Notes: generated by a model from the letters alone, not told the origin. A DNA stretch of 64,000 nt from Incurvaria masculella (GCA_946894095.1 OX335653.1:12901001-12965000), one strand, 5' to 3'. Counted from the stretch's first letter, positions 23,293 to 33,552 are shown. Translations and numbers: made by a program.

Positions 23293-24577
23293 ATAGGTCG
23301 GGGAAAAAGTATTTTCGCATTATAGTATGTATGAACTTGTAATAAAATCTCTTTGGCTATACTATTTGTATCTGGCTGGTTTTGGTATCATTGAAAGTTT
23401 AAATTTTAAAGAACATAATTCCAAATTCAAATTAGGAAAATGTGTGATTCTCATTTGTTTTTCGTACTGTCAAAATGAGTGAATCTAATGAAGAAATTCG
23501 ATACATTTTAAAATTTTACTACAAAAAAGGTAAAAATGCAACGCAAGCCGCGAAAAAAATTTGCGATGTTTATGAACCTAGTGCAGTGTCTGTGAGAGTA
23601 GCACAAATTTGGTTTAAGCGTTTTCAATCCGGAAATTTTGATGTCAAAGATGCACGTCGCTCTGGTCGCCCTATTACGGATAAAATGGATGCCATTTTTG
23701 AAAAAGTGGAGCAAGATCGGCATATCAGTAGTTACGACGTAGCTGAAGAACTAGGAATTGACCACAAAACAGTTTTGGCGCATTTGAAAAAAACTGGGTA
23801 CACAAAAAAGCTCGATATTTGGGTACCTCACGAGCTCACTGAAAGAAACCTAATGAACCGTGTACTCATTTGTGATTCTTTATTACGACGTAATGAAACC
23901 GAACCATTTTTGAAGAAGCTGATAACTGGTGATGAAAAGTGGATCACGTACGACAAGAACGTGCGAAAAAGGTCGTGGTCAAAGGCCGGTCAAGCTTCAC
24001 AGACTGTGGCGAAACCCGGGTTAACTCGCAACAAGGTGATGCTGTGTGTGTGGTGGGATTGGAAGGGCATTATTCATTATGAGCTGTTACCACCAGGCAG
24101 GACCATCGATTCTGAACTCTACTGCGAACAACTGATGAGATTAAAGCAAGAAGTTGAGAGAAAGCGGCCGGAATTAATCAACAGAAGGGGTGTGGTTTTT
24201 CATCATGATAACGCTAGACCTCACACATCTTTAGCCACTCAGCAAAAACTAAGAGAGTTTGGCTGGGAGGTGTTAATGCATCCGCCGTATAGTCCTGACC
24301 TTGCACCTTCAGATTTCCACCTGTTTAGGTCTCTTCAGAATTCTTTAGGCAGTGTCAGGTTAACATCACGAGAGGACTGCCAAAACCACTTGTCGCGATA
24401 TATTGATCAGAAGTCCCAATATTTCTATAGCAATGGGATCATGTCCCTACCTACAAGATGGCAAAAAGTTATCGAACAAAATGGTACCTACATACTTTAG
24501 TTAAATGTAAATAAACCATATTAAAAAATGTTTTGAATTTTCTTAAAAAATGCGAAGAAACTTTTTCCCCAACCTAA
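23293..24577 (+). mobile_element. Mariner element, copy 2 (plus strand), apparently intact
   Basis: A 1285-bp element flanked by TA at 23291-23292 and 24578-24579. The left end reads ATAGGTCGGGGAAAAAGTAT and the right end, reversed, TTAGGTTGGGGAAAAAGTTT, so the inverted ends are similar but not the same. It contains one unbroken transposase frame. It resembles the copy at 7937-9219 closely. Confidence 0.93.
23475..24500 (+). CDS. Mariner transposase, 341 aa, complete DD34D
   Basis: A full-length transposase with all expected parts: two helix-turn-helix regions in residues 1-110 with a GRP linker, WVPHEL at 116-121, TGDEKW with D153, HHDNARPH with D245 and YSPDLAPSDF with D280. The spacing from D245 to D280 leaves 34 residues between, as in mariner. 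Length matches the family. The start ATG lies about 180 bp inside the left end and the stop (TAG, 24498-24500) is followed within 20 bp by AATAAA, a possible polyadenylation signal. No stop or frameshift is present, so it may encode active enzyme; whether it does is not shown. Confidence 0.94.
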   Translation: MSESNEEIRYILKFYYKKGKNATQAAKKICDVYEPSAVSVRVAQIWFKRFQSGNFDVKDARRSGRPITDKMDAIFEKVEQDRHISSYDVAEELGIDHKTVLAHLKKTGYTKKLDIWVPHELTERNLMNRVLICDSLLRRNETEPFLKKLITGDEKWITYDKNVRKRSWSKAGQASQTVAKPGLTRNKVMLCVWWDWKGIIHYELLPPGRTIDSELYCEQLMRLKQEVERKRPELINRRGVVFHHDNARPHTSLATQQKLREFGWEVLMHPPYSPDLAPSDFHLFRSLQNSLGSVRLTSREDCQNHLSRYIDQKSQYFYSNGIMSLPTRWQKVIEQNGTYIL

Positions 24578-24847
24578 TATTTGCAAACGATGAATCCAGG
24601 TCTCTTTCGCCGCATCCAGTTAAAGTTCTAATCTGTGAAACTGGAACTTAACTAGCACAATAATTAAATAAAAATGGCTTTAGCAATGCTTTTGACTCAC
24701 ATTCAAAGCTGTCAGTCAAGAGACAACTTCCAGTCTTATGAAGTAGTGGATATAAATATTATAATCATGGTTATTATGGAGATTATTGAATTTTAACTAG
24801 CAGTTAGTTTATACATGGATGAAATCCTGTGATCAAAGCGATTACTA

Positions 24848-25892
24848 CAGGGTCCGTCACTTGAACTGTTACTTCTATTTTCAAAATAATAATGACAGCA
24901 CGCAAAATTTTGGGGACACGTCAATTTGTTTCATTGTTTTTGAGTGGGCGAAAAGAGCGGGAACAAATTTGAATTGTATAATAAATTTTCGCAATGGATA
25001 TTTAACCTAACATTGTGAACGTTTTGTATTTGATCGGAAAATCACAACCAGTCATCGTTCGGGAGCTCTGACATTTACATGTAAACGAAATGTTAGTGCA
25101 TCGAACCATTAATTAATAACCTAGCATTGCTAAACGGCATAGAGGCGATCATCCGAAAATAGCAATATCACATGATATGGTTCGAAAGGTAAAGGCTCAA
25201 ATTCAAGGAAATCCTCACCAGTGTTCTGCAAAATTTGCGAAAAGTCAGACAATACCCGACTCAAGTAATCGGCGCATACTGAAATAAAAAGAAATGCAAC
25301 TGAAGCCCTACCAACAAGATACAAAAATTACAGCATCTTAGTTCAGCGCAGAAGGCAGTTCGACTACAAAGAGCTCAAGCAATGAAAGTCTTGCGTGGCG
25401 ATCTGGAAAACATAGTTTTTTCTGATGAAAAAATGTTTACTGTCTAACAGTATATAAACAAACAACATTTTCGCGTTTATCTACAGGGCAAATCCAACGA
25501 GAATTTCGACGATGGAGTTCCCGTTCGTAAGCAAGCGCCCGCTTCTGTTATGGTCTCGGCTGCAGTGACCGCAAATGGTCGCGTCGCTATTCACTCGTGT
25601 TTATCGAGAAGGGCGTCAAAGTCAACCAGCAAGTGTGTGCAAAAGGTGTTAAATGAGGCGCTCATACCATGTGCACGTGTAAACAATGCAGTATGAAACG
25701 CTGGACGTTCCAACAACACTCAGCATCGTCTCAGAAAGCTCTTATCCATGGATCAAAGGAGGCTATATCGAACAATAACAATTATTGTCTTAAAATTAAA
25801 TGTTTTATTGTGATATAATTTTTAACGAACCGTACTTCAATTACCTAAATAACATCTTTTTCAATTGGTAACACTTCGAGTGACGGACCCTG
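24848..25892 (+). mobile_element. Decayed Tc1/mariner element
   Basis: The ends are inverted: CAGGGTCCGTCACTTGAACTG at the left and, reversed, CAGGGTCCGTCACTCGAAGTG at the right. TA flanks both (24846-24847 and 25893-25894). The length (1045 bp) suggests an internal loss compared with a full element. Confidence 0.8.
25330..25780 (+). pseudogene. Transposase remnant of the Tc1/mariner element
   Basis: The frame AVRLQRAQAMKVLRGDLENI leads into VFSDEKMFTV, the first catalytic aspartate motif of Tc1/mariner transposases, and stops directly after. Another frame continues with FRVYLQGKSNENF, VPVRKQAPASVMVSAAV and VLNEALIP. The second and third catalytic sites cannot be found; the sequence jumps to unrelated codons, which fits a deletion. 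Several stops and shifts show it is dead. Confidence 0.7.
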
Positions 25893-25985
25893 TATATAAC
25901 CACAGGATTTGAGTGTCGAACTGTTCGCTTATAAATTTAGTGTAACTGTAATCAACGATGATGAGAGGGAGATTCTAAAAAAACC

Positions 25986-26206
25986 ATATATAGGGTGTTA
26001 ACGGAGATATGGTCCAAAAGCTAACCACGTATTCCTCGGCATATTTGGAGCTAAAAAGGTAGAAGATATTTTGTTGTACGAATTGAAAAAGATCCTCCCC
26101 ATACATTTCAAATACCTACAAATAAAATGTATATCCTTTTTGTTTCAAATATGCCAAGGAATACGTTAACGTTTGGACCATACCTCCACTAAAACCTTAT
26201 ATATAT
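25986..26206. mobile_element. Small foldback MITE
   Basis: The left arm (ATATATAGGGTGTTAACGG, GATATGGTCCAAAAG, CGTATTCCTCGGCATATTTGG) is mirrored by the right arm ending at 26206. The arms are about 75 bp with clear mismatches around a centre near 26100. There is no coding content. Confidence 0.6.
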
Positions 26207-26344
26207 CGGCATATGATCAAAATTTGTTGAATGAGGGAATCTCGTTCTCTGAACTGATGACTTCATTAAAGCCTTAAAGATAACATGAAGAAACTTTTAG
26301 AAAATGTAGTTTTGTTTTAATATCAATCAAAAAACTCTATTTGT

Positions 26345-26727
26345 TACACCTCGTAGTGTAGGGACTAAAATATTGCCTTTCATGCAAGAGGTTATGGGTT
26401 AAAATCCTCGCATCTGTTATACACCACTTTATCTTGCGAGTGGTTCATGGTTCGGAACCCATGTAAAACTGCAGGTCACCTTACCCTACTAGGTGACAGG
26501 GTTAAGCCCGCCTGGGTTGGTATCACCGCATTAGGAAAAACTATGGACGAAGTGGCAATAGATCATTGTCTGTATTTTCCACCCATGGTATCCGTGTGCA
26601 GCCGTGATTCTGTGTAAAGGAAGGTCCTGGCCTGTCACCTAATTCCTTCTGGAATTTGTTGAATTAGGCTTATATCATGACGGTAGTTGTGTTACATTAG
26701 CCATCCATATCAGGTTTCATAATAATA
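26345..26727 (+). mobile_element. tRNA-headed SINE, near full length
   Basis: The head is tRNA-like with B box GGTTAAAATCC at 26397-26407 and a weaker A box. The shared SINE body follows: GTGGTTCATGGTTCGGAACC, AAAACTGCAGGTC, TTAAGCCCGCCTGGGTTGG, AAGGAAGGTCCTGGCC, ATTAGCCATCCATATC. The A-tail is short and mixed with T. Confidence 0.75.
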
Positions 26728-26828
26728 CCTAACCTTACTTTCGTTGGAATTTATTAACGTGCAGATATTTAAATGATAAATGCATGCTCTACGAAAACTA
26801 AAAATAATTAAAATAAAACAAATTATTT

Positions 26829-27593
26829 AAAAATATAAAAAACCCGACAGCGTAAAAATTTGTAACTTAAAATTGACTTAGTAAAGGAACTGAAAAGATA
26901 GAAACAAGTTGAAAAATTAAATATTTGTTGTGTTTGAATGATCATGGTTGACAGTGTTTACAAACGCAGTCGGAGGCATAAGATACATTAACTACGATTT
27001 ATATTTTTAATGGTGTGCCTATGCAAATTTCACGATGGTCGGTTTAGTTCGCGAAACAGACAAACTTACTTTCGTATTTATTATATGACAGTTAGGAGAT
27101 TATAATTTGTCTCAATAAGTATATTTTTGCTATACCCATATCACTAAGAAATCGCTAGTCATTAATAATGGAATGTATTGGGAAATATATAATATATCAT
27201 TATATAATTCATATTGTGCATTAACTATGATTTACATTTTTTTCTTATTAAATTCATTGAAAGTGTACCTTTGTAAATTTCATGATGATTGGTGACACCG
27301 AGAACGAGAAAAAAAACCCCACTTTATACATAAAAATAAAAGGTAGGATATTGGAACTTCCCCCACCACGTATTTTCTTGCTCTACCAAAATAATCCATA
27401 AAATCGCTAGTCATTTACTATGGAACGTACTGGGGCTATTTGATGCCTCCGACTGCGTTTGTAAACACTGTCAACCATGATCATTCAAACACAACAAATA
27501 TTTAATTTTTCAACTTGTTTCTATCTTTTCAGTTCCTTTACTAAGTCAATTTTAAGTTACAATTTTTTACGCTGTCGGGTTTTTTATATTTTT
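26829..27593. mobile_element. Large foldback element with 151-bp near-perfect arms
   Basis: The arms 26829-26979 and 27443-27593 are inverted copies with a single mismatch seen (near the AAAAATTTGTAAC segment). The outer ends read AAAAATATAAAAAACCCGAC. The 463-bp middle contains two tandem, diverged units of about 220 bp; each has CATTAACTA(C/T)GATTTA near its start, CAAATTTCA(C/T)GATG in the middle and AAATCGCTAGTCATT near its end. No coding frame lies in it, so it looks non-autonomous. Confidence 0.75.
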
Positions 27594-29094
27594 ATTTCAT
27601 TTAGTTTTGACGCGCCATTCTGGTCAAAGGGCTTAGCATGCGCGCATCGTTGATGTGTCATGATGGATTAGGATGAATTTTGCACTATATGTACGACCAG
27701 ACGTCACAAATGTCACCATCCCTTTTTCTCACGCTATAACTAATTCAATTTAAGGAAATTGTTGTCTCATTTCATTCTTCCGCGATTAGATGAATCTATT
27801 TGTCACTTTTTCGCATGATGCATTTCCTTATACCTTTGTCCTGCTCTTTTACCCTTTACGTATTAGAGTTTGGTGTGCATGTAAAAGTATAGGTGTGTGA
27901 GTTTTTTTAAAAATAGGAACGCTTTTGAACTATTATCAGTATGGAGGTACCGTATCCATTCTTTTTCATCTAAGACTAAATGACGTTACTTTGTTCACGT
28001 TAATATTTTATTATATCTTCAGATTAACCGGAAATTACTAGACATTTTATGGTCATAATTAAGTTATGATCGTGTAATTTGTACCCGGCGCCATGGAGGT
28101 GAAGAAATAACCCCGGCGCCTCCACCACTTGTAATGAAAACAGTTTACTTTTTGAGCAAAAATACTTTTATTCCAAAACTGACGTTTATAAAGCGTTGCT
28201 ATGGCGACGCTTTATTTGAATACATATTTTTAAAATGTGGAAAGGCAGGTAGGTCTGTTACACTATTGAGAACGCATCTCATACATAGGCATCATATTCA
28301 CTCCCGGTATTTCCCCCAAAGTACAACCTGGAGTTCTTCAAAAGTAAAGAAAAGAAGCGCCAGGCCGGCCGACGCGGTTTTGCCGTCTCTTTTTTCGAAA
28401 GCCCGCTCGTTAAGTTCGTAATCAGCACATAAATATCTGAATTGAACAATGCAAACATTAATTAGAAACACGTTATACAATTAAAATTGGGTCTACCCAA
28501 AGAAAAGAACTTAAATATTTGAATGAAAGTTGAAATTTTCGTCATGTTTTTTATTCTTCTGTGATCTACGTCGGTTTAGCTTCGTGTTTTATAGGGATCT
28601 ACCTAACGGAATAAGCTAACCTAGCAAAACTCGCTCGGTGAAACCAACCACTCAGCTCTCCTCTCAACCAATGGTCTGTAGTTTTCTTATATAAAGATAA
28701 AACCGCAAGTGGGAAACACTGGTAAAAATTCGAAACATGAGAAGGCAGAGGCACCCAGAGAGTTGTACCTAGGCTAGGGATATAAAACCGCGCATCCCGC
28801 TCATAAAACTAAGCTAAGGGTGAGTTTTCGACGAATCGAGGAGGCAAAATTGCTCTGTGCGCTCTCGCCGGCTCAGTATACGAAGCATAACCGGGACCCC
28901 CGTATCAAAGGCAACTCATGCAAAGAAATCCACACAAAATCCAACATTAGTCAAATTCATGTTTAAAAATGCTGTGCATAGACATAAGGACACAAAAGTA
29001 AAAATATTCGTACACAGTGGGACAGAAAACACAGGAAACTGTGAGTGTCTAGCCGTTATTTAAAAGAGAGAGTTTAATCAAATAGTTGGGGACC
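27594..29094. other. Intergenic, unassigned
   Basis: Nothing is secure. A GGGATATAAAACCGC segment at about 28776-28791 resembles a TATA box of a promoter or LTR, but I could not find paired LTRs. Frames 28134-28421 and 28857-29063 show no motifs. Confidence 0.35.
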
Positions 29095-29400
29095 TAAATA
29101 TTATCTAAAACAATAAATGGACCTTGGAATGCCGGAGCCAGCTTAGAATTTTAACCTCTTGGTCTACATTCCTGACTAGATCCGTACTCCAAATCTCCCG
29201 ATTAGAATTTTGAAAAAAGAGTTAAAAGATTCCAGTCTTTGCATAATATTTGCAATTTACACACGAATGTACAAAATTCTCCATCAACTTTGCAAAACGA
29301 GAATTAAAATAACGCGACTGAAAACTTTCAATAGATTTGGCCAAGCCAAAATGAAACTTTTCATTGTGACTTTCCATAAGGGCACTATTTAATAGGGCAG
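29095..29400 (-). pseudogene. Ty3/Gypsy integrase fragment B (zinc domain joined to C-terminus)
   Basis: On the minus strand, 29395 to about 29235 translates to a segment with ESHNEKFHFG, FAKLMENFVHSC and VNCKYY. This is the HHCC zinc-binding domain at the start of retrotransposon integrase (H...H then C-x2-C). Directly after it, 29210-29100 resembles the GPY region of fragment A but with frame breaks. The catalytic core that should lie between is absent. It is a deleted relic of a second, related element. Confidence 0.6.
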
Positions 29401-30055
29401 GGGAAACACAATGTTGCTATCTAACAAGATAGGGTTTCAGGCGGTCCACGTGTACTGTCAGAGGTTTTTTCCTCGTTACACCACATGGTTTTATTAAATA
29501 ATTGAGATCCGAAATTTTGCCGATAATATCATAAGGTCCTTGGAACGCAGGGGCCAGTTTAGAATTTCGACCTACAATCCTTTGTGGGTTCGTAATAAGT
29601 ACGCGTTGGCCAACCTGAAATTCTCGAACAGAACGTTTTTTATCAAAATATTTCTTTTGTACAACCTGGGCCTTTTTATGTTACCTTTTACCAGTTCAGA
29701 TAATTTTGTAATAAAATCTATCTTTTCTGAAAGCAAACAAGAGGGTTGTTTCAGGCCTAGAGATTGTTCCAAAGGGAATATTGGATCCCTACCATATCAT
29801 TACGAACGGGGCGACTTTTGTGGTACTTTGGGGTGACGAATTATAAGCAGAAGTTACCAATCCAACATACCGGCACCAGTCTTTCTGGTCGCCGCGCACA
29901 TACATAGATATGGCACGAATTAACGTTCCATTAAATTTCTCACACAAACCGTTCGATCGTGGGTGAAATGCTGTGGTAAATCGAGGTTTCGCTCCCAACC
30001 TTTTTAGGACCTCCTGTACTTCTTTTTGGTAGCAGAGCGTAGTTAATGCAAAAAC
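29401..30055 (-). pseudogene. Ty3/Gypsy integrase fragment A (core end and GPY domain)
   Basis: The minus strand holds the end of the integrase core, with TTAFHPRSNGLCEKFNGTL, then DQKDWCRYVG and AYNSSPQSTTKVAPF, from about 30055 to 29789. After frame shifts come REFQVGQRVLITNP and APAFQGPYDIIGKISDLN, the GPY/F domain, and VHVDRLKPYLVR followed by a stop near 29424. This is the 3' end of a Gypsy-type pol gene. The 5' part and LTRs are not found. Shifts and truncation show it is not functional. Confidence 0.75.
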
Positions 30056-30130
30056 GCGTTCTCAAAAACAATCGTTGCTAGGCAACCACTTTAGAAGAAT
30101 GTAGCAGATGGCCTGCTACAATATTTAACA

Positions 30131-30397
30131 CAAAAAAACCTTTTTTTTTTGTATGGGGCTTTAAAATTTGTTTTATTTTTCATTTTACCTATTTGTTATA
30201 ACGGCAAAATAAATACAAAATCTCTTGCCTGCCATTTCAGCTGCCTACCTATTACGGTTCATGAGATACAGCCCTGTGACGGACGGACGGACGGACGGAC
30301 TGACGGACTGACGGACGGATGGACGGACGGACGGACAGCGGAGGCTTAGTAATAGGGTCCCGTTTTTACCCCTTTGGGTGCGGAACCCTAAAAAAAT
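30131..30397 (+). repeat. GGGTTCCG-family repeat, 5'-truncated
   Basis: It runs from GTATGGGGCTT through CTGCCTACCTATTACGGTTC, a long GGAC tract (about 30283-30335) and GCGGAGGCTTAGTAATAGGG to CCTTTGGGTGCGGAACCC. The AAAACCGGCC end is lost. Confidence 0.75.
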
Positions 30398-30426
30398 ATG
30401 TTCTTATTCGGTCCGGTTATTTTGCG

Positions 30427-30445
30427 TTAGGTTAGGTTAGGTTAG
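30427..30445 (+). repeat. Short interstitial TTAGG array
   Basis: Three full TTAGG units and a partial fourth, then a worn unit ATTAG. TTAGG is the insect telomere repeat. The array is too short to be a telomere. Confidence 0.7.
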
Positions 30446-30708
30446 ATTAGCTTACGGAAGCTTATTTTCACTATTTTATTCCCTTACTCTAATATAACGT
30501 GTCAGTTTACGGATCTTAAACTTATACTTATAAATTGATTACTTACTTACACTAAGTAAGAGCTTTGAAGCACTCGTCCGATTGCGTAAGTACATCGACA
30601 CATGTCAACTCGTGCGGTATCGTTGGAAAAAAATAACGAGATAAACCATCTCGTAATAAAGTGTACAATTAACTTTCACTGACAAGACAAGGCGGTCAAG
30701 ACACTCAC

Positions 30709-30981
30709 TAGGGACTGGATGTACTCGTACAATATAACTACCATCGCTGCCAGAGGAATGAGGTTTTCTCGTTGGATAGCTTTATGGCTTGATTGCCGAT
30801 GATAATACACTAGACAGTAGCAACAATCTACCAGAAAGAGAAAAGGAAGACATAGTGGGCATAAAAAAACGTAAAACCAAAGTAGTTTAGCCAGACGTAC
30901 AAAGGGTACGTACATTTCGAATCTCATTTCTGCTAGATTTACCAGAGAAATAGCAAAAAATTCAAACTCACATGTTTCCAA
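30709..30981 (-). CDS. Possible first exon of a membrane protein
   Basis: On the minus strand ATG at 30981 opens 91 codons that end at a good donor (CCTA|GTGAGT) in phase 0. The protein has a long hydrophobic stretch (about residues 30-60, with LWFYVFLCPLCLPFLFL) and a second near 74-91. Insect chemoreceptors often have such starts, but I see no diagnostic motif. It may equally be a chance frame. No partner exon was found. Confidence 0.28.
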
Positions 30982-31927
30982 GCATCGGTATAAAAAAACA
31001 TTTAGATCCGTTCTGAACTTCCCCTGCGTGTCAAGTCAGATACTCTAATTCGAACAATTTAGAGTACCTGCGCTGTCAGTTTCGGTACACCCGTCACGGC
31101 GTTCGCGCGTGTTGCCGATTGTATAGGTGCTGCTCTATGGTAGAAGAAAGGAAGAATTATACCGTCATTTGTAGTGTTAAAATGTTTGCACATATCACAG
31201 GTTTGCAATCAAAATTTCATCAAATGGCGTTATATTATGGTGATATGTGTAGCAAGTATGGCGTACGGAGCTGTGTCGTTATTGTGATAACCGACATTGA
31301 ACGACAAAACTATCGGAAAAGCCGGTATCTCTTTCTAGCATACGTATATCTTATGAAGTACTTCACTATAGGTCTCCGTCAGTCATGCATTTGTGGTGTG
31401 AGTGCGTGTGTGTATCGCGTTCACCGGAGGATGGTGATCTCTCAGACAAGTGCGCGCCCTTTCTAGCATACATGATTTTCCTATTTAGGTCCCTCTCGCT
31501 CTCATGCAACATAGTGGGACGGATAACTGAGTGATACCAGGCTAAGAAAAAGATCTCTGAGATGAGGATTAATACGAAAGTTGTAATTTTAAAATACCTG
31601 ATTTGCGTAATGCTTTGTGTGTTAATTGAATATTCAAATTTTATATTTTGTTATAAATAGTAATATGAGTATGTTGTGAATAATTACGATGGCAAAACGT
31701 TTGCTGATTCAAAATTATAACTGAGAGCGGGAAAATAAAAAAAAATCATGAAGGCAACGCCATAGGCTAGAGGGGAAAACGAGTTGAAACAATCACTTTT
31801 ATGATGTTTGACTCTGATGGCCCTTCTTGTTGTTTTTTAAGTTCAATGGTTCCATGTTATTTTCTTTCTTAAAAACGGGGCTTAGGAGGCATTGGTTACG
31901 AACGGCGGGACTGTAAGAGAGTTCTCA
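30982..31927. other. Intergenic, nothing recognised
   Basis: The frame 31119-31466 is rich in Tyr, Cys and Arg but has no recognisable domain or splice context. Confidence 0.35.
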
Positions 31928-32000
31928 CTAATGGTAGCGGAATTGGTAAACGCACTGCCCGTGAAAGATTTGCTGGCTGGTTCGAGTCCAGTTTCGCCAG
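31928..32000 (+). ncRNA. tRNA-like sequence with intact pol III boxes
   Basis: A box TAGCGGAATTGG at 31935-31946 and B box GGTTCGAGTCC at 31979-31989 match the consensus and are spaced as in a tRNA. The T arm can pair (GCTGG with CCAGT around a 7-nt loop). The acceptor arm does not pair, so this is not a working tRNA gene. A SINE head or worn tRNA pseudogene is the likely reading; no known SINE body follows. Confidence 0.45.
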
Positions 32001-32574
32001 AGACCATTCCACGAGAATTTTCATGGGCTCCGTTGCTATCGTTTTAATGTATGCTTCGTTTGATCGTTACAATTGGAGGTAGTAAGGTTGTTTACTGAAA
32101 TGAGTACTACTTAATGAGATACGCTTGTTCGTCCCGGGTGCGACGAATTGGTCACATGCATCGGGAATTCATTTCAATAAGCCATATATGTTGTGCTTAT
32201 TCAGAAAAAAAAAACATAACATTCAGAAAACCAGAAATAGCTACCGTCCCTATTTACGGTAGCCCATTATAAAGTATGAAGTTAAAATCTGGGTACATAT
32301 TTCAAACGTGTATAGAGTGGTCAATGCTTGAACAGGAGGGTTTGAAAGTTGGCGGTAGTGGCAAACGTTGGCGACATAGTTGGCTTTCAGAGCGGCTAAT
32401 GGCGGAAGATGTGCGGACGTGCGCGCGCCACCTGCGGGCGGGGCGGGAGGCGCGGAGGGGGGAGCGGCACGGCGGTGGACAATCAGGACCTTGGTCAAAC
32501 CACAGAAGTAAATTGCTGTTCGGTCCGCTAGTCACACTCTTCGGATGCCAGCTGACTAAACCATTTTAAATCTC
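32001..32574. other. Intergenic; GC-rich patch
   Basis: The patch 32395-32485 is strongly GC- and CpG-rich with frames open on both strands and no recognisable product. Confidence 0.35.
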
Positions 32575-32853
32575 TTTTCTAGGTTTCCGTACCCAAAGGG
32601 TGAAAACGGAACCCTATTACTAAGCCTCCGCTGTCCATCCGTCCGTCCGTCTGTCACAGGGCTCTATCTCATCAACCGTAATAGATAGGTGGCTGAAATT
32701 TTCAAAGCGTGTGTATTTATTTTTCCGTTATAACAACAAATAAGTAAAATTAAAAAATTTAAAAAATTAAAGGGGGGGAGGTTTGGTATTAAATCTTGTA
32801 CGATGATGCGGAACCATTCGTGTGCAAGTCCGACTCGCACTTGGCCCGTTTTT
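32575..32853 (-). repeat. GGGTTCCG-family repeat, first of a tandem pair
   Basis: Complete order from AGGTTTCCGTACCCAAAGGG through a short (GTCC)n tract, GTGTGTATTTATTTTTCCG and an AAATTAAAGGGGGGG stretch to GTCCGACTCGCACTTGG. Confidence 0.75.
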
Positions 32854-33184
32854 AGGGTTCCGTACCCAAAGGGTGAAAACGGAACCCTATTACTAAGCCT
32901 CCGCTGTCCGTCCGTCCGTCGGTCCGTCCGTCCATCCGTCCGTCCGTCCGTCTGTCCGTCTGTCACAGGGCTGTATCTCATGAACCGTAATAGGTAGGAA
33001 GCTGAAATTTTCACAGATTATGTATTTATTTTGCCGCTACAACAACAAATAGGTAACATTATAAAATAATAAAAATTAAAGGGGGGCCCCATACAAAAAA
33101 CCTGTTTTTTTTTTTGTAAATCCTGTACGATCGTACGGAACCCTTCGTGTGCGAGTCCGACTCGCACTTGGCCGGTTTTTTTTT
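32849..33184 (-). repeat. GGGTTCCG-family repeat, second of a tandem pair
   Basis: It starts TTTTTAGGGTTCCGTACCC directly where the first copy ends, has a longer (GTCC)n tract (about 32907-32962) and ends GTCCGACTCGCACTTGGCCG with a T run. The two copies share only the T run at their junction. Confidence 0.8.
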
Positions 33185-33552
33185 GTATTATTGTTTCTAT
33201 CACACGCGATTGTTAAGATCAGGTTGCTGTCGCCATCCATACCTTGACAAGCTCTGGGTTGGCTGTTGTGACACGATATATTAAGTAAACTAGTAAATAT
33301 CGAGTTAAACTCGATGCTCGTATAGTTCTGTTGAACCAACGATCAAGCAAGGAGAGGAGTGGCGGGAGGAGGATTAGGACAGGACTAATCCGTATAGGGG
33401 CACTTCTTATCAACAATACAAACACTGACGGTAGTATCAGCCAGTTAACTTACGAACTCGCTCAGTTCTCGATTTCCAACGACACGTAAGAACTTCACAC
33501 TTTCGTGCATCGAACATTGACGTTGCGCGTCCCGAATACGTAAACGAACCGA
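33185..33552. other. Spacer, nothing recognised
   Basis: No feature supported. Confidence 0.35.

Noticed and set aside
30427..30445. A true telomere
   Set aside because: Fewer than four units, with ordinary repeats on both sides.
31119..31466. 115-residue plus-strand frame
   Set aside because: No motif, no splice sites, composition not clearly coding.
31928..32000. A functional tRNA gene
   Set aside because: The acceptor stem does not pair.
32900..32965. CRISPR-like or tandem array from the regular GTCC units
   Set aside because: It is a simple tetranucleotide core found in each GGGTTCCG repeat, with no spacers, in a eukaryotic genome.
32664..33014. Minus-strand frame rich in TDGRTDG repeats
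   Set aside because: It is a translation of the (GTCC)n core of GGGTTCCG repeats.
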